Made by a program: the position numbers and the translations under genes. Below are positions 49,245 through 58,757 of a stretch of 64,000 nt of DNA, piece by piece. The notes under the pieces are model-generated. The model made no database searches. It was not told the DNA's origin and saw nothing but the letters and a program-made list of their open reading frames with translations. The stretch is from Virgibacillus halodenitrificans JCM 12304 (GTDB lineage Bacteria; Bacillota; Bacilli; Bacillales; Amphibacillaceae), in the NCBI RefSeq assembly GCF_001310895.1, contig NZ_BAZS01000002.1, positions 124,001-188,000 on the forward strand, in the 5' to 3' direction. Numbering within the stretch: the first letter of the stretch is position 1; each line of letters begins with the position of its first letter.

Positions 49245-49787
49245 ATGCAGGATGACCGGATTCCGACCATTATAAATGAAATTCACTTCTGGAGAGAAAA
49301 CAATTTGCTCCCAGAGGTATATTGCGACTTTTTGTTAGCTTTATACACAAAAGGAGAAGAGGAAAAGTCACCGCCAGTACAAGAAAAATCAAAAATATTT
49401 TTTTTAATCCAAAATATTGTAATGGTGCTTCTGATACCGTTTTCATTTCTTGTATTATATTTTACGCAATTTCCATTTTTTTTGCAACTTGGTTTTTTAA
49501 TTCTTTTTCTTTCATACTCTTGTGGGATATATTTATATGTTAGAAATTCAGGGGGTATAACTGCTAGTATTGGATTGATTAACAGTATGCTACTCATTCT
49601 GTTGGTGTCTATTACGGTGAGCAAAGCATATGTTGAATCTGTTTGGTTTTCTTATTTTATATTATTTACTCAGTTTACTTGCTGGTATTTACTAGGCAAA
49701 AAGCATAATCAAAGTTTTATAGTAATCATTAGTATATTGGCTATACTATTTTTAATTATTTATATTGCTGTACCAATTGTTTTGTAA
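49245..49787 (+). CDS. uncharacterised membrane protein between sigA and cccA
   Basis: 180 residues. Cytosolic N-terminus (IPTIINEIHFWRENNLLPEV then YCDFLLALYTKGEE, about 6-40), short charged linker, then four or five hydrophobic helices from about residue 50 to the end. The W-x-x-x-x-L-L-P-x-x-Y-C-D-F-L-L-A-L-Y motif is one I associate with several Bacillaceae membrane proteins of unknown role. ATG at 49245 follows GAGGTGAAACC; GTG at 49236 overlaps that site. Not a frame-shadow: spacing, start signal and hydropathy are coherent. Function not assigned. Confidence 0.75.
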   Translation: MQDDRIPTIINEIHFWRENNLLPEVYCDFLLALYTKGEEEKSPPVQEKSKIFFLIQNIVMVLLIPFSFLVLYFTQFPFFLQLGFLILFLSYSCGIYLYVRNSGGITASIGLINSMLLILLVSITVSKAYVESVWFSYFILFTQFTCWYLLGKKHNQSFIVIISILAILFLIIYIAVPIVL

Positions 49788-49889
49788 ATTTTCACAGGTA
49801 AACACTTTAAACTCTGTGAAATTTCGAGTAGAATATATATAGTCTTTTCAATTGTAATAGATTAAGGGGATACATAAGGAGGAAACATA

Positions 49890-50264
49890 ATGAAAAGAAA
49901 CCCGGTTGTTCCATATGCTATCATTGCACTAATAGGAATTCTAGCAGTAATTGTCATTTCATTTGTAGGGTTGAATCAGAGAGATGATATTCAAAAGGCA
50001 GAAGAAGGCGGTGGAGAAAAAACAGAAGAAGCACAAGAAGGAGCTTCTGATGATCCACAAGCAATTTTTGAAGGTAACTGCGCTAGCTGTCATGGTGCGG
50101 ATTTATCTGGAGGTGCAGGCCCCGACTTGACTCAAGTTGGAAGCAGACTTTCAGCAGAAGAGATTCAGGATGTTATCATAAATGGTAGAGGTTCTATGCC
50201 TGCTGGAATGGCGACAGCTGATGAAGCAAAAATTCTAGCTGACTGGCTTGCAGAAAAAAAATAA
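49890..50264 (+). CDS. cccA: membrane-anchored cytochrome c-550
   Basis: 124 residues: one N-terminal membrane helix (about 8-29), acidic glutamate-rich linker (about 35-55), single heme c domain with CASCHGADLSGG (about 68) and the distal Met ligand in GRGSMPAGM. Small electron carrier facing outside. AGGAGGA before ATG. Location after sigA matches B. subtilis. Strong terminator after it. Confidence 0.93.
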   Translation: MKRNPVVPYAIIALIGILAVIVISFVGLNQRDDIQKAEEGGGEKTEEAQEGASDDPQAIFEGNCASCHGADLSGGAGPDLTQVGSRLSAEEIQDVIINGRGSMPAGMATADEAKILADWLAEKK

Positions 50265-50276
50265 ATTAAATTTTAT

Positions 50277-50323
50277 AAAAAGAGAAGCTTTCTGCCATAT
50301 TGAACAGAAAGCTTTTCTTTTTA
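50277..50323 (+). terminator. rho-independent terminator after cccA
   Basis: AAAAAGA-GAAGCTTTCTG pairs with CAGAAAGCTTTTCTTTTT around a 10-base loop. Confidence 0.9.
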
Positions 50324-50422
50324 AAAAATAAAAAATGAACAGCGAGTAGTTTTATTTAGCTTAAATGCAAAGCGCTTAAGCAGTTCTTACCACCTACTAA
50401 GAAATTGAAAGTGGAGATATAG

Positions 50423-51139
50423 ATGACAAACAACATTAAATTATCTAAAAGACTAAAACAAACAGCCTCTTTTCTTCCAAAGGGCGCAAAATTCGCAGAT
50501 ATTGGCTCCGACCATGCTTATTTGCCTTGCTATGTTTGTCTAGAAGATAAACAAGCCAAAGCGATTGCAGGTGAAATAAACGAGGGGCCATTTCAAAGTG
50601 CTACACAAACTGTTCGGGGCCATGGACTAGAAGAAGTTATTGATGTGCGCTTAGGTGATGGACTAGAGGTACTCACTGCAGGGGAAGTAACTCAAGTTGT
50701 TATTGCTGGAATGGGTGGGTCTTTAATTCGTTCTATCTTACAAAAAGGGAAAGATAAAATCGAAAGTGTAGACCGAATAATTGCTCAGCCAAATGTTGAT
50801 GCAAGAGATGTACGTGAGTGGTTCGTGCACAATAATTTTATGATATCTGAAGAAACTATAATTGAAGAAAATGGCCATATATACGAAATTGTAGTTGGTG
50901 ATCGACATTCAGGAGCAGTTTATCCAGAATTGAGTGAAAAACAGCTATTATTTGGTCCTATATTGTTGGTAAATAAGACTAAAGCGTTTTATACTAAATG
51001 GGCAGAGGAATATGAGAAGCTTAAACGAGTTATAGACCAAATGAGATTAGCAAAGCTCTTAGACAAGGAGAAATTAAATAGATTTGAAAGGGAACTTCAA
51101 TGGATGGAGGAGGTTCTTCAAAATGAAGACGAGTCTTAA
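50423..51139 (+). CDS. trmK: tRNA (adenine(22)-N1)-methyltransferase TrmK
   Basis: 238-residue SAM enzyme forming m1A22 in tRNA (YqfN). SAM motif FADIGSDHAYLPCYVCL (about 24), AIAGEINEGPFQSA, VIAGMGGSLIRSIL (about 93) and QPNVDARDVREWF; helical C-terminal coiled region (about 195-235). GTGGAG before ATG. Overlaps yqfO by 17 bases. Confidence 0.94.
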   Translation: MTNNIKLSKRLKQTASFLPKGAKFADIGSDHAYLPCYVCLEDKQAKAIAGEINEGPFQSATQTVRGHGLEEVIDVRLGDGLEVLTAGEVTQVVIAGMGGSLIRSILQKGKDKIESVDRIIAQPNVDARDVREWFVHNNFMISEETIIEENGHIYEIVVGDRHSGAVYPELSEKQLLFGPILLVNKTKAFYTKWAEEYEKLKRVIDQMRLAKLLDKEKLNRFERELQWMEEVLQNEDES

Positions 51140-52235
51140 TAATAGTGATATTTTTCGTATGATGGAAGAATGGGCTCCAAAATCCCTTGCATATGATTGG
51201 GATCGCGTTGGGATACAGGTTGGTTCATTTAATGCAAAGGTAAAAAAAATTATGGTGACCCTTGATGTTCTGGAATCTGTTGTAGATGAAGCTATCGCTG
51301 AAGGTGTAGATTTAATCATTGCCCATCATCCGCTATTATTTAAACCAATAAAGCAATTAAATTTCGATGATCCAAAGGGAAGAGTGATTAAGAAATTAAT
51401 GCAGCATAATATAACTGTTTATGCAGCCCACACAAACTTGGATGCAGCTGAGGGCGGCGTAAATGACATGTTATCTGATGCACTTGGACTCAAGCATCGA
51501 GAAGTTTTAATAAAAGAAAGTAACGAAGAATTATTTAAGTTAATTTCATATGTACCTTTCAGCCATAAAGATGAAGTTCACAATGCTTTCAGTTTGGCCG
51601 GGGCAGGTCATATTGGTGATTACAGCCATTGTACTTTTCAAACAGAGGGTAAAGGTACATTTAAACCATTAGAGGGGTCCAATCCCTATATTGGAAATCA
51701 AAATGAAATAGAATTTGTAAATGAAGTTAAAATGGAAACAATTGTGCAAAAATCAAAACTGAGCAAAGCTGTAAATTGCTTACTTAAAGCGCATCCCTAT
51801 GAAGAGCCGGCCTATGATATCATCCCCCTAGTCAATGAAGGAAAATCAATAGGAATTGGAAGAGTAGGAGAAATTGCCCCAATTTTACTTAGTGATCTCT
51901 GTGATAAAATAAAAACCACTTTCGGTCTCCCTGTAATGAGAGTAACGGGAGAATTGTCCCAAACTGTAAACAGAGTAGCTGTTTTAGGTGGTAGTGGAGA
52001 AAATTATATTTCAGTTGCAAAGCAACGTGCAGCAGATGTATATATTACTGGTGATGTCACTTTTCACAACGCTCAAGATGCGTGGGAAATGGGGTTGGCT
52101 GTAATAGATGCCGGACATTACATTGAAAAAATAATGAAAGAGGCTACAAAAAAATACTTGGACCAACAACTTCGTGATACTTCCATTTCAGTCATGGTTT
52201 CAGAGGTTAATACGGATCCATTTCAGTTTGTATAA
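51123..52235 (+). CDS. yqfO: Nif3-like dinuclear metal center protein YqfO
   Basis: 370 residues. NIF3/DUF34 halves with metal ligands (IIAHHPLLFKPIK, HTNLDAAEGGVNDML, GDVTFHNAQDA, IDAGHYIEK), split by a PII/CutA-like insert (about 130-235). Also annotated GTP cyclohydrolase type 2; role uncertain. The start chosen is ATG at 51123 behind GGAGGAGG; an ATG at 51084 would lie deep in trmK. Follows trmK as in B. subtilis, where ispH comes next (absent here). Confidence 0.93.
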   Translation: MKTSLNNSDIFRMMEEWAPKSLAYDWDRVGIQVGSFNAKVKKIMVTLDVLESVVDEAIAEGVDLIIAHHPLLFKPIKQLNFDDPKGRVIKKLMQHNITVYAAHTNLDAAEGGVNDMLSDALGLKHREVLIKESNEELFKLISYVPFSHKDEVHNAFSLAGAGHIGDYSHCTFQTEGKGTFKPLEGSNPYIGNQNEIEFVNEVKMETIVQKSKLSKAVNCLLKAHPYEEPAYDIIPLVNEGKSIGIGRVGEIAPILLSDLCDKIKTTFGLPVMRVTGELSQTVNRVAVLGGSGENYISVAKQRAADVYITGDVTFHNAQDAWEMGLAVIDAGHYIEKIMKEATKKYLDQQLRDTSISVMVSEVNTDPFQFV

Positions 52236-52279
52236 AGAGTTCTGGTAGCAAACCAGTACAAAGAAGGAGTTTTAAACGT

Positions 52280-53593
52280 ATGGAAACGACTAGTTTTCAA
52301 GATTTTTCATTTCACCCAGTTATGAATGATATAGTTAAAAGATTAAACTTTCACGAACCAACTCCAATTCAACAAAAAGTAATACCACCCATTTTGGAAG
52401 GACAAAGCGTGATAGGTCAATCGCGTACTGGTTCGGGGAAAACCCATGCATTTTTGTTACCATTAATTAACAAAATAGATGCAAATAAGCGGGAAGTACA
52501 ATTTGTAATAACTGCTCCTACACGTGAATTAGCAACGCAATTATTTGATGAAGTGAAAAAAGTTATCCATTATGCAGGCAGAGATCAACAATGGAATGCA
52601 AAATTATTAGTAGGTGGTACTGATAAACAGAAAATGATGGAAAAATTAAAAGAACCCCCGCACATTGTAGTGGGTACTCCAGGCCGCATTCTGGATATGG
52701 TGAAAGAGGATGCTCTTTCTATATATACTGCTAAATCCTTCGTAATTGATGAAGCAGATCTAATGCTGGATTTAGGTTTTATCAATGAAGTAGATCAGCT
52801 TTTGGTTCGAGCAGATCAACAAATACAATTGTTAGTTTTTTCTGCAACTATTCCACAAAAATTGCAACACTTTCTAAAAAAATATTTAGATCACCCTGTC
52901 CATATTAAAATGGAGGATCACTTTTCTCCAGAGACAATGGAACATCTACTAATTGATATGAAGCATCGCGAAGAGGCGGAAATTATTTATGAAATTTCAA
53001 AGACGATCCAGCCATACTTAGCTATTATCTTTACTAATGGAAAAGAGTTGGCAAATCAGTTAGCAGCGTCCTTGCAAGATAGGGGAATAGATGTTGGGCT
53101 AATCCATGGCGGGCTTGCTCCAAGAGAAAGAAAACGGGTCTTAAAGGAAATTCAAGGATTACGTTATCAATATATCGTTGCAACTGACTTAGCAGCTAGA
53201 GGTATTGATATTAAGGGAGTTAGCCATGTCATAAACGCTCAAATTCCTAAAGAAGAAGAGTTCTATATCCATAGGGTCGGGAGAACAGCCCGTGCAGGAA
53301 TGGAAGGTACTGCAATTAGTTTATACAGAGAAAATGATCTTAAATTAATATCTAAATTAGAACAAAAAGGTTTGGAATTCACATATGTTGATGTTCGCAA
53401 CGGGGAATGGAAGGATGCTAAACCATGGAACCAACGTGCACTTCGCAAAACTACAGCAACCGATATTGACAAAGAAGCTTGGAAACGTGTTACCAAAGCA
53501 AAAAAGGTGAAGCCAGGATATAAAAAGAAAATGAAAAAACAACAGGCTTCCATAAAAAAGCAATTAAGCAAAAAAAATAAGTTCAAAAAGTAA
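52280..53593 (+). CDS. cshB: DEAD-box ATP-dependent RNA helicase CshB
   Basis: 437 residues: Q motif (PTPIQQKVIPP), I QSRTGSGKTHAF (about 46), Ia APTRELATQL, II FVIDEADLMLDLGF (about 152), III FSATIP, V ATDLAARGIDIKG, VI YIHRVGRTARAG, lysine-rich C-terminal tail. Acts in cold-shock RNA remodelling and ribosome assembly. AAGGAG before ATG. Confidence 0.94.
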   Translation: METTSFQDFSFHPVMNDIVKRLNFHEPTPIQQKVIPPILEGQSVIGQSRTGSGKTHAFLLPLINKIDANKREVQFVITAPTRELATQLFDEVKKVIHYAGRDQQWNAKLLVGGTDKQKMMEKLKEPPHIVVGTPGRILDMVKEDALSIYTAKSFVIDEADLMLDLGFINEVDQLLVRADQQIQLLVFSATIPQKLQHFLKKYLDHPVHIKMEDHFSPETMEHLLIDMKHREEAEIIYEISKTIQPYLAIIFTNGKELANQLAASLQDRGIDVGLIHGGLAPRERKRVLKEIQGLRYQYIVATDLAARGIDIKGVSHVINAQIPKEEEFYIHRVGRTARAGMEGTAISLYRENDLKLISKLEQKGLEFTYVDVRNGEWKDAKPWNQRALRKTTATDIDKEAWKRVTKAKKVKPGYKKKMKKQQASIKKQLSKKNKFKK

Positions 53594-53619
53594 TGAACTT
53601 GTGAAGGAGAGTGTGAAAT

Positions 53620-54513
53620 TTGGTGAAGATTGGGTCACATGTATCCATGAGCGGAAAGAAAATGTTGTTAGGATCAAGTGAGGAAGCTACTTCCTATGGT
53701 GCTAACACCTTTATGATTTATACAGGAGCTCCTCAAAATACGAGAAGGAAACCGATTGAAGAGTTAAATATTACGGCTGGAAGAGAACATATGGAAGAGA
53801 ATGGGATAGAAGATATAATCGTTCATGCACCGTATATTATAAATATTGGAAATACAATAAAACCAGCAACCTATGAACTTGGAGTAACATTTTTGAGAAA
53901 TGAAATTGAAAGAACCGAAGCAATTGGTGCAAGACAAATTGTGCTTCACCCAGGTGCGCATGTAGGTGAAGGAGCGGATAAGGGAATAAAAAAGATTATC
54001 GAAGGGTTAAATGAAGTACTTGAAAAAGATAGTGAAGTACAAATTGCTTTAGAAACAATGGCTGGAAAAGGAACCGAAATAGGTAGAACTTTTGATGAAA
54101 TCGCAAAAATCATGGATGGTGTGACTCACAACGGAAATTTGTCTGTATGTATGGATACATGCCACATTCATGATGCTGGTTATGATATTGTGGAAGATTT
54201 CGATGGGGTTTTAAATGAGTTTGATAACATCATTGGATTAGACAAACTAAAAGTGATTCATGTGAATGATAGTAAAAATGTTCAGGGAGCTCATAAAGAC
54301 AGACATGAGAATATTGGCTTTGGTCATATTGGTTTTGAAGCATTACATTATATTGTTCATCACCCTCAGCTGAAAGATTTACCAAAAATCCTGGAAACAC
54401 CTTATGTTGGTGAAGACAAGAAAAATAAAAAGCCGCCTTATAAGTTTGAAATTGAAATGCTTAAAGCCGGAAAATTTAATCCGCAGTTAAAAGATATAAT
54501 TATGCAAGCATAG
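53620..54513 (+). CDS. nfo: endonuclease IV
   Basis: 297-residue zinc-dependent AP endonuclease. Metal-site motifs: [61 protein letters not shown] and [23 protein letters not shown] (quoted to [13 protein letters not shown]). TTG at 53620 or GTG at 53623 can start; AAGGAGAG lies 8-11 bases upstream. Base excision repair, important in spore outgrowth. Named yqfS in B. subtilis. Confidence 0.96.
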   Translation: MVKIGSHVSMSGKKMLLGSSEEATSYGANTFMIYTGAPQNTRRKPIEELNITAGREHMEENGIEDIIVHAPYIINIGNTIKPATYELGVTFLRNEIERTEAIGARQIVLHPGAHVGEGADKGIKKIIEGLNEVLEKDSEVQIALETMAGKGTEIGRTFDEIAKIMDGVTHNGNLSVCMDTCHIHDAGYDIVEDFDGVLNEFDNIIGLDKLKVIHVNDSKNVQGAHKDRHENIGFGHIGFEALHYIVHHPQLKDLPKILETPYVGEDKKNKKPPYKFEIEMLKAGKFNPQLKDIIMQA

Positions 54514-54612
54514 GATTAACCTCTCAAGCTCCTTGACATAATTAAAGGTTGCGATTAAGTATTCTTTTTCTTTGCTTGAAAAAGTTACTGGGACAAAAGA
54601 TTTTTAAACATT

Positions 54613-54664
54613 AAAATCCGAACCGATTCATGCGATTACTGAATCCTGGTTCGGATTTCTTTTG
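54613..54664 (+). terminator. terminator after nfo
   Basis: AAATCCGAACC pairs with GGTTCGGATTT, with inner GATTCA/TGAATC, then a T-rich tail. Confidence 0.85.
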
Positions 54665-54853
54665 TTACAACTTAGTTGAGGAGAAACACGCAAATACCTT
54701 GATTGAAATGCCCATGTTTCCTTCGTGGCATGAGCCGCGGCTTTTCATATCCTGTTAAAGAGGAAGCCTCACATAAGCCTCATAAGGGCGCTAAGATGGA
54801 AATCAACAAACATAACGACATGGGTCTGGCTTCATAGTATCCAGTTGTTGTCA
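54665..54853. other. intergenic, no supported gene
   Basis: Between the nfo terminator and the yqfT stop. Contains scattered short repeats (CATAAGCCTCATAAG, CCCATG ... CATGGG) but no frame with a ribosome site. It may be decayed repeat sequence; no firm match to copies A-D was seen. Confidence 0.3.
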
Positions 54854-55141
54854 TTATTCTTTAAATAAATGTTCTACACCATATGATTTAATTAGTTTAT
54901 AAAAAACTTTTTGAGCTTTCCTTGCGGTTTCCAAATTGGTAATCCTTGCTAAATCTCTAAACATTATTTCTCTTCCATTACTTGTAAAAGGATCAATTGG
55001 TTTTTTGTGAAGATAATTTATAATCTGTTTTGCCTCCGTTTGATTTATTGCAAAACCGTATTCCTTTCCGTAATTAATCAATTCATCTCCAGTAAGTTGT
55101 TTAAGTTTATTTTTGATGAGTCCTTTAATAAAGGTGGACAT
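54854..55141 (-). CDS. yqfT: YqfT-like DUF2624 protein
   Basis: 95 residues, all-helical: MSTFIKGLIKNKLKQLTGDE, then YGKEYGFAINQTEAKQIINY and ITNLETARKAQKVFYKLIKS. The LT-x-x-E-L-x-x-Y-x-K pattern and place after nfo fit the YqfT family, though the orientation is opposite to nfo. ATG at 55141 follows AAGGAGT; a longer frame to 55177 is less likely. Function unknown. Confidence 0.75.
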   Translation of the reverse strand: MSTFIKGLIKNKLKQLTGDELINYGKEYGFAINQTEAKQIINYLHKKPIDPFTSNGREIMFRDLARITNLETARKAQKVFYKLIKSYGVEHLFKE

Positions 55142-55310
55142 GTAAAATAACTCCTTTAAGTAAATTAGTTTTAACACGTGCTAATTTATCTTATTCAGTA
55201 TAATTTAAAAATTTACTTGTCTTTCTAAGAAATTTCCATAAACTAACACAAATTATTCGTTTTTCTTTCCATAAACTATAGTTGCACCTCAAAAAAAGGA
55301 GGTTATAGGA

Positions 55311-55691
55311 ATGGATGAATTTCAGGATTATAAAAATAATCAAATAGAAAAACCACCAGAACATGGAGACCAAGCAACAAATGATGCCTTAGATTTACAA
55401 CCTGACAGTACCAGAGACGAAGAATTTGCTGCAGAATTAACAGCTGAAGACTATAACACAATCGCTGATCAGAATGAGGATACAGGTACTGAAACGAATA
55501 CCATGTACGGATGGATAGGAGTTGTGTTATCAGTTATTTCATTTTTCATGTGGCCAGTAATTTTGGGGGCTGCTGGTATCATTTTTGGTTTTATTTCGAG
55601 AGGACGTAATGCGGATACACTCGGAAATATTGCCATTGGTGCTGGAGCAGTTTCTATTTTAATCTCCTTATTTATTTTGCCATTTGTATAA
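55311..55691 (+). CDS. small membrane protein, YqfX-like
   Basis: 126 residues: acidic N-terminus (about 1-62, rich in D/E) and two hydrophobic helices (about 65-92 and 104-126) with WPVILGAAGIIFGFISRGRN between. The two-helix DUF4190-like block resembles B. subtilis YqfX, which lies in this region. AAAGGAGG before ATG. Function unknown. Confidence 0.75.
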   Translation: MDEFQDYKNNQIEKPPEHGDQATNDALDLQPDSTRDEEFAAELTAEDYNTIADQNEDTGTETNTMYGWIGVVLSVISFFMWPVILGAAGIIFGFISRGRNADTLGNIAIGAGAVSILISLFILPFV

Positions 55692-55693
55692 AG

Positions 55694-55725
55694 AAATAAG
55701 GGCTGGGATTCAGCCCTTATTTTTG
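55694..55725. terminator. bidirectional terminator
   Basis: AATAAGGGCTG pairs with CAGCCCTTATT; serves the upstream plus gene and the converging minus gene, whose last bases it overlaps. Confidence 0.88.
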
Positions 55726-56025
55726 TGTGTAAAGAGGAAAATAGTAATACATATTTTTTTTCAACTCTCTTGGGTTTACGTGTGGATTTAGTATTTTAAA
55801 ATCATTTATAGCCATTTTTTCTTTGATTGTAGCTGAGTTTTTTTCGTCATTTATATTTCTGATAACAGATAATACAGTATCATCTTCGTCTACCAAAATC
55901 TGAACTGCAGTAAAACTCAATAGCGAATCTTTATTAGGTTGAATGGGATTTAAGCCAACAGTTAAATCTTTGTACACACTCATAATAAAGAGTAGTACAA
56001 TAAGATATAGGAATAGTTTCTTCAT
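55717..56025 (-). CDS. yqfZ: YqfZ-like LysM-type protein
   Basis: 102 residues: N-terminal membrane/signal helix (about 2-19), then DLTVGLNPIQ and a single LysM-like domain (VDEDDTVLSVIRNIND ... INDFKILNPHVNPRELKKNM). Resembles B. subtilis YqfZ in plan and in the NPHV/ALNP repeat core. Start is ATG at 56025; an earlier in-frame start at 56064 would not reach a good ribosome site. Likely envelope-attached; role unknown. Confidence 0.72.
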   Translation of the reverse strand: MKKLFLYLIVLLFIMSVYKDLTVGLNPIQPNKDSLLSFTAVQILVDEDDTVLSVIRNINDEKNSATIKEKMAINDFKILNPHVNPRELKKNMYYYFPLYTQK

Positions 56026-56101
56026 GGTCCTTAGTTCATTCTCCTTTTTTGAAACTATTTTCATTTCATTAACGTATGATTTAAAGAAAGGAGGTCATAA
56101 C

Positions 56102-56734
56102 ATGGAGATCTTTGAGTTAGCATGGATTGGATTTATTATTACATGTTTAGGTACTTTATTTTTAATTGGAGAAGTTATTGTAAATATGCGAGGAATTTTT
56201 GCTTTGTTGGGAATTGGTTTTATTACCATCTATTTTGCAACATATGTTGATACAGGCTCCTTTTTTATTATGCTTATTATCTACTTTGTAGGATTATTAC
56301 TTATCATCATAGATGGAAAGCTTTTGAATGATGGCACATTGGCCACTTTAGGCGTCGGGAGCATGCTTACTTCTGTAGCTTTAGCTGCTCCTGATTTAAC
56401 AACAGGCCTATATGCTGTTCTAGGTGTTTTAATTGGTGGAGGTCTCTCCTTGTTCTTTTTAAAGGTATTTAAACGAAGGGATATGTGGAGTAAGATTACA
56501 CTAAAAGATCAGTTAACCAAAGAAGCCGGTTATAATTCCATGAATAATACGTATGAAGGATTAGTCGGACAGAAAGGTATAGCTTTAAATGATATGAGAC
56601 CAGTTGGTACAATTAGAATAAATAAAAAAGATTACAGTGCAGTTTCAAATGGTCAATGGATAGCAAAAAACACTGAAGTTCTTGTAAGCCAAGTGGACGG
56701 AACAAAAATACTTGTTGAAAAGGTAACTAATTAG
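56102..56734 (+). CDS. NfeD family protein, short type without protease domain
   Basis: 210 residues: four or five membrane helices (about 5-125) and a C-terminal NfeD OB fold (LVGQKGIALNDMRPVGTIRI, about 150-205). Same fold as the C-terminal half of the 29450 protein but without the ClpP-like part, so it is the NfeD1a/YuaF-like short class. These usually sit beside a flotillin gene; none is nearby here. ATG at 56102 follows GGAGGTCATAAC; the frame extends to 55943 without support. Terminator follows. Confidence 0.85.
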   Translation: MEIFELAWIGFIITCLGTLFLIGEVIVNMRGIFALLGIGFITIYFATYVDTGSFFIMLIIYFVGLLLIIIDGKLLNDGTLATLGVGSMLTSVALAAPDLTTGLYAVLGVLIGGGLSLFFLKVFKRRDMWSKITLKDQLTKEAGYNSMNNTYEGLVGQKGIALNDMRPVGTIRINKKDYSAVSNGQWIAKNTEVLVSQVDGTKILVEKVTN

Positions 56735-56741
56735 TAAAAGA

Positions 56742-56777
56742 GAAATCCTTGCCTCATATATTGAGCAGGGATTTTTT
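56742..56777 (+). terminator. rho-independent terminator
   Basis: GAAATCC-TTGC-TCA pairs with TGA-GCAGGGATTT, then T run. Confidence 0.88.
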
Positions 56778-57011
56778 GCGTATGGAAAAGTATAGTATTT
56801 TTCATTTCAATTATCTTATTATTATCTCTTTTCTAACTAACTTTCCGGAATGAAAATTAATATATAGGGTAGTAACTAATAGGGGATACTTAAATGGATT
56901 GTAAATTTTATGTTAAATATATGGTAAGAGCCTTTACAAACTATAAACAAATAATTAATAATGGATAAGGAATTACGACAATATTCTACATTTGTAAAAT
57001 GAAGGGCAGGT

Positions 57012-58643
57012 ATGTACGTGGAAATCGATATACAAGCATTGCTGTTTGAATTTATTGGTGGTCTGGGGATTTTCCTTCTCGGGATCAAGTATATGGGTGA
57101 GGGCTTACAGAAATCAGCAGGAGACAGACTCAGAGATATACTTGATAAATTTACAAGTAATCCGTTTATGGGAGTACTTGCTGGAATTATAGTAACTGTT
57201 CTTATCCAAAGTAGTTCAGGTACTACTGTATTAACTGTTGGACTTGTAAATGCTGGATTTATGACCTTAAGACAAGCAATTGGCGTCATAATGGGAGCAA
57301 ACGTAGGTACAACAGTTACAGCATTCATTATTGGTATCGACATTGGAGAATATGCATTACCTATTATTGCTGTAGGCTGTTTCTTGCTATTTTTCTTTAG
57401 CAATCAAAAAGTCAATGCAATTGGACAAACAATCTTTGGCTTTGGTGCCTTATTTTTTGGTTTGGAACTAATGAGCAGTGGTATGTCTCCGCTTCGTTCT
57501 TTAGAATCTTTCCATGAATTAACCGTAAACATGAGCTCAAATCCAATTCTGGGGGTAGTGATTGGAACTGTTTTCACACTTATTGTACAAAGTTCCAGTG
57601 CCACAATCGGAATATTGCAGGGTTTATTTTCTGAAGGAGCAATTGATTTAAAAGCAGCCTTACCTGTCTTATTTGGTGACAACCTCGGAACCACAATCAC
57701 TGCAATTATTGCATCGATTGGTGCTTCAGTTGCTGCAAAAAGAGCAGCATACACACATGTTATCTTCAATTTAGTTGGTGCTACTATATTCATGGTTTTT
57801 TTAGGCTTATTTACCCAGCTTATTATTTATTTGCAAACCCAGCTTAACTTAAACCCTGAAATGACTATTGCATTCGCTCACGGAAGTTTTAATATTACCA
57901 ATACAATAATTCAATTTCCTTTTATTGGGGCATTGGCATGGATTGTAACTAAAATCATTCCTGGCGAAGATACTATTGTCGAATTTAAACCAAAGCATCT
58001 TAATCCAATCTTTATTCAGCAATCTTCCACTTTAGCATTAGATCAAGCAAAAGCTGAAGTTATTCGTATGGGTGAATATGCATCTAAAGGTTTGGAAGAA
58101 ACAAACTTGTATTTGAATACACATCAACAAAAGCATTCAGAAATTGCGATGCAAGTAGAAGGCGCGATTAACAATCTGGATCGAAAAATTACAGATTATC
58201 TAATTGATATTTCTTCAGGTTCACTATCTGAGTTTGAGAGTGCTAAGCATACTGCGCTAATGGACTCTGTACGGGATATTGAAAGAATAGGCGACCATTT
58301 TGAGAATATAATTGAATTAATTGATTATAAAATATCAAATAAAGTAAATTTAACAGAAAAAGCTCAAGAAGATCTTAACGATATGTTTGATTTAACGATT
58401 TCTACGGTTAAGCAAGCAGTAGATTCTCTAGATAAGATGGATCGAGAAGCAGCCTTGGCAGTAATTCAAAAAGAAGATCAAATCGATAAGATGGAAAGAA
58501 ACTACAGAAAAAAACATATTATCCGAATGAATGAAGGTCAATGCACAGGATCTGCTGGTATTGTATTTGTTGACATTATTAGTAATCTTGAGCGTATTGG
58601 CGATCATGCAGTAAATATTGCAGAAGAAGTTCTAGGTGAGTAA
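57012..58643 (+). CDS. Na/Pi cotransporter family protein with PhoU domain
   Basis: 543 residues. Two inverted Na_Pi_cotrans repeats (about 10-150 and 150-300) each bearing the QSSS motif: VLIQSSSGTTVLTVG and LIVQSSSATIGILQG. Membrane helices through about 320, then a PhoU-like helical bundle (about 340-535, DSVRDIERIGDHFENIIELI and SNLERIGDHAVNIAEE). Predicted phosphate importer or exporter. AGGGCAGG before ATG. Own terminator behind. Not part of the B. subtilis set here. Confidence 0.92.
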   Translation: MYVEIDIQALLFEFIGGLGIFLLGIKYMGEGLQKSAGDRLRDILDKFTSNPFMGVLAGIIVTVLIQSSSGTTVLTVGLVNAGFMTLRQAIGVIMGANVGTTVTAFIIGIDIGEYALPIIAVGCFLLFFFSNQKVNAIGQTIFGFGALFFGLELMSSGMSPLRSLESFHELTVNMSSNPILGVVIGTVFTLIVQSSSATIGILQGLFSEGAIDLKAALPVLFGDNLGTTITAIIASIGASVAAKRAAYTHVIFNLVGATIFMVFLGLFTQLIIYLQTQLNLNPEMTIAFAHGSFNITNTIIQFPFIGALAWIVTKIIPGEDTIVEFKPKHLNPIFIQQSSTLALDQAKAEVIRMGEYASKGLEETNLYLNTHQQKHSEIAMQVEGAINNLDRKITDYLIDISSGSLSEFESAKHTALMDSVRDIERIGDHFENIIELIDYKISNKVNLTEKAQEDLNDMFDLTISTVKQAVDSLDKMDREAALAVIQKEDQIDKMERNYRKKHIIRMNEGQCTGSAGIVFVDIISNLERIGDHAVNIAEEVLGE

Positions 58644-58726
58644 ATAAACTAATTCATTTTGAAGCAGAAAGGCTAAACAGGTATTCTTTAACAGAAGTTG
58701 ATGTGGCCTTGCTTCGATAAGCAACT

Positions 58727-58757
58727 AAAAGCAGAGGGAGGACAACCCTCTGCTTTT
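58727..58757 (+). terminator. rho-independent terminator after the Na/Pi gene
   Basis: AAAAGCAGAGGG pairs with CCCTCTGCTTTT, 7-base loop. Confidence 0.85.

Noticed and set aside
56876-57793. Long minus-strand frames of 175 and 129 codons
   Set aside because: Antisense shadows of the Na/Pi cotransporter, proline- and isoleucine-rich without a start signal.
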